The notes under the pieces: model-generated
The model's input: only the letters and a program-made list of their open reading frames with translations
The model's database searches: none
What the model was told of the DNA's origin: nothing
Translations under genes and position numbers: made by a program
Assembly: GCF_009765835.1 (NCBI RefSeq)
Contig: NZ_LMUS01000001.1
Span: forward strand, 1,450,513 to 1,514,512
Direction of reading: 5' to 3'
DNA: 64,000 nt
DNA from: Granulicella sp. L56
Lineage (GTDB): Bacteria; Acidobacteriota; Terriglobia; Terriglobales; Acidobacteriaceae
Shown: one piece after another, positions 61,463 to 64,000 of the stretch
Numbering within the stretch: the stretch's first letter is position 1
Layout of the letters: each line of letters begins with the position of its first letter

Positions 61463-62475
61463 GCGGAGAGGCAGGCCGAAGCGCCGTTCTGCTGCTCGCG
61501 CACGGCACTCCCGACGTGCTCGGTGAGATGGCCGCGTATCTTGCCAAAGTGACCGGTGGCAGACCGCTCCCCCAAGAAGTTGTGGAAGAGTTGCAGCACA
61601 GGTATCAGCAGATTGGCCTGGGCGAAACGCCGGGAGCCGAAGCCCCACCGCTGACCAAATGGACGCTCATTCAAGCGAATCTGCTGGAGCGCGCCTTGGA
61701 TCGAATCGGCGACTCCAATACCAGGGTTTACGTGGGGATGCGGAACTGGCATCCCTACATCGCCGATGCCATCGCCAAGATGCGGCTCGACGGCGTAACC
61801 CACATCAAGGCGATCTGCCTCGCTCCGCAAAACTCCCGCACCAGCGTTGGCCTCTATCGCAAGGCCGTGCTCGCCGCCGCTGATGGCCTCGAGGTTGACT
61901 TCGTCGCCGGATGGGCCGAGCATCCCCTGCTCGCGCAGGCGTTTGCCGAGCGCCTGTGGCCGGTGTGGGCGTTGGCCTGCGCCCAATCAGGACGACGCAT
62001 TCCCGTGCTGTTCACAGCGCACAGCGTTCCCTGCCGCACCGTAATGACAAAGACGGCTGATGACGGAACATCCGAGCCTCCCGACACCTACGCCGTAGAG
62101 GCAAAGCGCACCGCCGAGCTCGTCGCCGAGCGCATGGCCCCGGTCGGATTTGGAGAGAAGGACTGGTACTTCGCCTTCCAGAGCCAGGGCATCAGCGGAG
62201 GCCCATGGATCGGCCCGACCGTAGAGGACACGCTCAAGGCCATCAAAGAAGAGGGCCACGTTGGCGTCGTCATGCAGCCCGTAGGTTTTCTCTGCGACCA
62301 CGTCGAAATTCTGTACGACATCGATATAGCCTTCACAGAGAAGGCAAAGGCGCTCGGCTTAAAACTGTGGCGAGCCGAAAGCCTGAACGACTCCGACATA
62401 CTGATCAACGCCTTAACAGAGATCGCGTCAGGTCAATATAAAGCCGTAGTCGATGAGGTAATAGTTCCAGCGTAG
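61459..62475 (+). CDS. hemH: Ferrochelatase
   Basis: Inserts iron into the porphyrin ring, the last step of heme synthesis. The protein shows AVLLLAHGTPDVLGEMAAYLAKV, YVGMRNWHPYIADAI, ICLAPQNSRTSVGLYRKAV, VLFTAHSVPCRTV with the metal-site His, FAFQSQGISGGPWIGPTVED and VMQPVGFLCDHVEILYDID with the catalytic Glu. Length 338 residues. The ATG at 61459 overlaps the hemE stop. The C-terminus ends plainly without a Cys cluster, so no iron-sulfur site is expected. Confidence 0.95.
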   Translation: MSGEAGRSAVLLLAHGTPDVLGEMAAYLAKVTGGRPLPQEVVEELQHRYQQIGLGETPGAEAPPLTKWTLIQANLLERALDRIGDSNTRVYVGMRNWHPYIADAIAKMRLDGVTHIKAICLAPQNSRTSVGLYRKAVLAAADGLEVDFVAGWAEHPLLAQAFAERLWPVWALACAQSGRRIPVLFTAHSVPCRTVMTKTADDGTSEPPDTYAVEAKRTAELVAERMAPVGFGEKDWYFAFQSQGISGGPWIGPTVEDTLKAIKEEGHVGVVMQPVGFLCDHVEILYDIDIAFTEKAKALGLKLWRAESLNDSDILINALTEIASGQYKAVVDEVIVPA

Positions 62476-62510
62476 GTTTAGGCATTCCGATTTCGCCGTC
62501 CACCAAATCA

Positions 62511-62560
62511 CGTCATCTCAACCGGAGCGCAGCGCAGTGGAGAGACCTCTGTATTTCGCT
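62511..62560. repeat. Possible dispersed intergenic element
   Basis: CGTCATCTCAACCGGAGCGC followed by AGCGCAGTGGAGAGACCTCT and GTATTTCGC. I recall similar strings in intergenic regions of Terriglobia genomes but cannot verify it here. There is only one copy in this window. Confidence 0.3.
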
Positions 62561-62593
62561 TTTCACTCCACCCGCAAAGATTCTCTGTGAAAA

Positions 62594-62626
62594 TGCTCTA
62601 GGCTAATAAAAGCCAGAGCATTTTTT
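62594..62626 (+). terminator. Intrinsic terminator immediately before hemG
   Basis: TGCTCT-A-GGCT, a 6-nt loop (AATAAA), AGCC-AGAGCA and TTTTTT: a 10-bp stem with one bulged A and a clean U-tract. It ends 9 nt before the hemG ATG at 62636, and the hemG ribosome binding site GGAG follows directly at 62627-62630. It therefore either ends the hemEH message or attenuates hemG. Confidence 0.82.
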
Positions 62627-62635
62627 GGAGCGTGG

Positions 62636-64000
62636 ATGAAGCGAATAGCAATCATCGGTGGCGGCATAGCAGGATTGACGGCAGCCTATGAGCTATCGCG
62701 CCTGGCGAGCAACGGAGCCGCGGTAGAAGCCGTGCTCTTCGAAGCCTCACCGCGGCTGGGCGGCATCGTCGAGACCGTGCGCGAAGGCGGCTTCGTCATC
62801 GAGTGCGGCCCCGATGCCTGGGTGACAGAAAAGCCATGGGCCCGCGAGCTGGCAGAAGAACTTGGCGTGGCCGATGAGATCATCTCTTCTAACGATGCCA
62901 CGCGCAAGACCTACGTCCTGAGGGACGGCCAGCTCGAAGCGATGCCGGATGGAATGCGCATGATGGTTCCATCCAACCTCCATGCTCTCGATCAGTCAGA
63001 CTTATTCAGCGAAGAGGCCAAAAAGTCTTTTCACGCCGAGATAAATCGAGCGACTGAACTCAAGGCCAGCGCACCGCAGCAGGACGAGAGCGTCGCAGCA
63101 TTTGTACAACGGCACTTCGGCAGTGAAGTGCTCGAAACCATCGGCGCTCCGCTGCTACGCGGGGTCTTCGGCGGAGACGTAACGCAATTAAGCGTGCGCG
63201 CCGTCATGGCTCCGTTCGTTGCGATGGAGCACGAGCACGGCAGCCTGATCGCAGCAATGCAGGCCAACCTTGCCGCAAGCAAAAATAAGCAGGCTGCCAT
63301 CTTTACCACGCTGCAAAGTGGATTGGGAACACTTGTAGACAGGATGGTCGCAACCATTCCCAAACACTGGCTCCGCCTGGGAACCACGATCCACTCGATC
63401 TCGCACAGTCACCATGGCTGGGAGGTAAATACCTCTAAGGCTCAGGAGCACTTTGATGCCGTCATGCTGGCTGCACCTGTCCACATCGCGCGAGAGTTGA
63501 TGCAGCCCATCGACGCGCGAGCTGCACAGCTCATGGAGATGGACGCAAGCTCCGCAGTGGTCGTAGCCTTCGGATTCTCCGATGCAGCAAAATTCTCTAC
63601 TCCCCCGGGCTTTGGCTTTCTTGTTCCCGAAGGCTCGGGAAGCCGCCTGCTGGCCTGCACCTTTGTCGACCAGAAGTTCGCCAACCGCGTGCCGCAAAAT
63701 GGAAAGCTGATTCGCGCCTTCTTCGGCGGAGACGCCGCAGAACGATTGATACGCTGCGGCAACGACGAAGTATCCTCCGTAGCACGCCTCGAGATCGCAC
63801 ACATCCTCGGCCCATTGCCAAAGCCTCAGGTAACTGTAGTGCGGCGCTGGCCGAAGAGCCTCCCACAATATGCCGTCGGCCACCTTGAACGAATGAAGGA
63901 ACTCGACGAACGCATAGGAAGCCTCCATGGACTATATCTTTTAGGAAATGGATACCGCGGCGTCGGTCTACCCGACCTGGTCAGAGACGCGCGCGCAGCC
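62636..64000 (+). CDS. hemG: Protoporphyrinogen oxidase, partial (3' end missing)
   Basis: FAD-dependent oxidation of protoporphyrinogen IX, the step before ferrochelatase. The ATG at 62636 has GGAG 5 nt upstream. The open frame of 455 codons runs to the window edge without a stop. The dinucleotide motif IIGGGIAGLTAAYELSR opens the protein. Then come LFEASPRLGGIVETVREGGFVIECGPDAW, ETIGAPLLRGVFGGDV and the FAD-binding tail GLYLLGNGYRGVGLPDLVRDA. The HemY-type enzyme could also be a coproporphyrinogen III oxidase, but HemE, HemH and this gene together fit the protoporphyrin branch. Confidence 0.92.
   Translation, partial: MKRIAIIGGGIAGLTAAYELSRLASNGAAVEAVLFEASPRLGGIVETVREGGFVIECGPDAWVTEKPWARELAEELGVADEIISSNDATRKTYVLRDGQLEAMPDGMRMMVPSNLHALDQSDLFSEEAKKSFHAEINRATELKASAPQQDESVAAFVQRHFGSEVLETIGAPLLRGVFGGDVTQLSVRAVMAPFVAMEHEHGSLIAAMQANLAASKNKQAAIFTTLQSGLGTLVDRMVATIPKHWLRLGTTIHSISHSHHGWEVNTSKAQEHFDAVMLAAPVHIARELMQPIDARAAQLMEMDASSAVVVAFGFSDAAKFSTPPGFGFLVPEGSGSRLLACTFVDQKFANRVPQNGKLIRAFFGGDAAERLIRCGNDEVSSVARLEIAHILGPLPKPQVTVVRRWPKSLPQYAVGHLERMKELDERIGSLHGLYLLGNGYRGVGLPDLVRDARAA

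Overview
The window looks like a chromosomal piece of an acidobacterium of the Terriglobia type (Granulicella, Edaphobacter or Terriglobus relatives). This is inferred, not searched. The evidence is three very large Oar-like TonB-dependent receptors with an N-terminal carboxypeptidase-regulatory domain, two GH106-type rhamnosidases, many Tat or Sec exported glycosidases, moderately high GC, and housekeeping genes scattered singly rather than in classical operons. No phage, integrase, insertion sequence or CRISPR array was seen.

Layout. 1-2976: 5' end of a Wzz-type chain-length protein and a large SLBB polysaccharide export protein (exopolysaccharide cluster, minus strand). 3.2-8.1 kb: Oar-like receptor divergent from a LacI-type regulator. 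8.2-21.8 kb: housekeeping genes: a CAU tRNA, glycerate 2-kinase, hemL, purM, purN, the folD-coaE-htrA run, a 54-residue Trm112-like zinc-ribbon protein, ppc, rpmB, msrB, ridA and a YidB/DUF937 protein.

22-43.7 kb: a rhamnoside-utilisation locus. The minus-strand arm holds an Oar-like receptor, L-rhamnose mutarotase, a GH106 enzyme and a GH78-like enzyme. The plus-strand arm holds an IclR-HTH/periplasmic-binding-domain fusion regulator, L-rhamnonate dehydratase, a Gfo/Idh oxidoreductase, a solute-binding protein without signal peptide, a TIM-barrel isomerase-like protein, an SDR, a beta-propeller glycosidase and a second GH106 enzyme. A 15-bp palindrome, TTGCG-N5-CGCAA, lies at the divergent receptor/regulator promoter and again before the dehydratase operon. 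I propose it as the operator of the fusion regulator. The expected flow is: the receptor imports rhamno-oligosaccharide, periplasmic glycosidases release rhamnose, mutarotase and dehydrogenases feed rhamnonate to the dehydratase. No inner-membrane rhamnose transporter and no final aldolase or hydrolase is visible.

43.7-55.5 kb: a galactoside/amino-sugar locus: a decayed GH3 beta-glucosidase relic, an APC permease, a GH36-like alpha-galactosidase with a PKD domain, a third receptor, KbaZ/GatZ, AgaS and a PfkB kinase. Repeated AAACAT boxes upstream of the receptor and in the agaS/pfkB intergenic region suggest co-regulation.

55.8-64 kb: tRNA-Pro, DUF4112 protein, tRNA-His, DUF72 protein, YheT-type hydrolase, an unknown protein, tRNA-Arg, inorganic pyrophosphatase, purS, and the late heme genes hemE-hemH-hemG, the last running off the window end.
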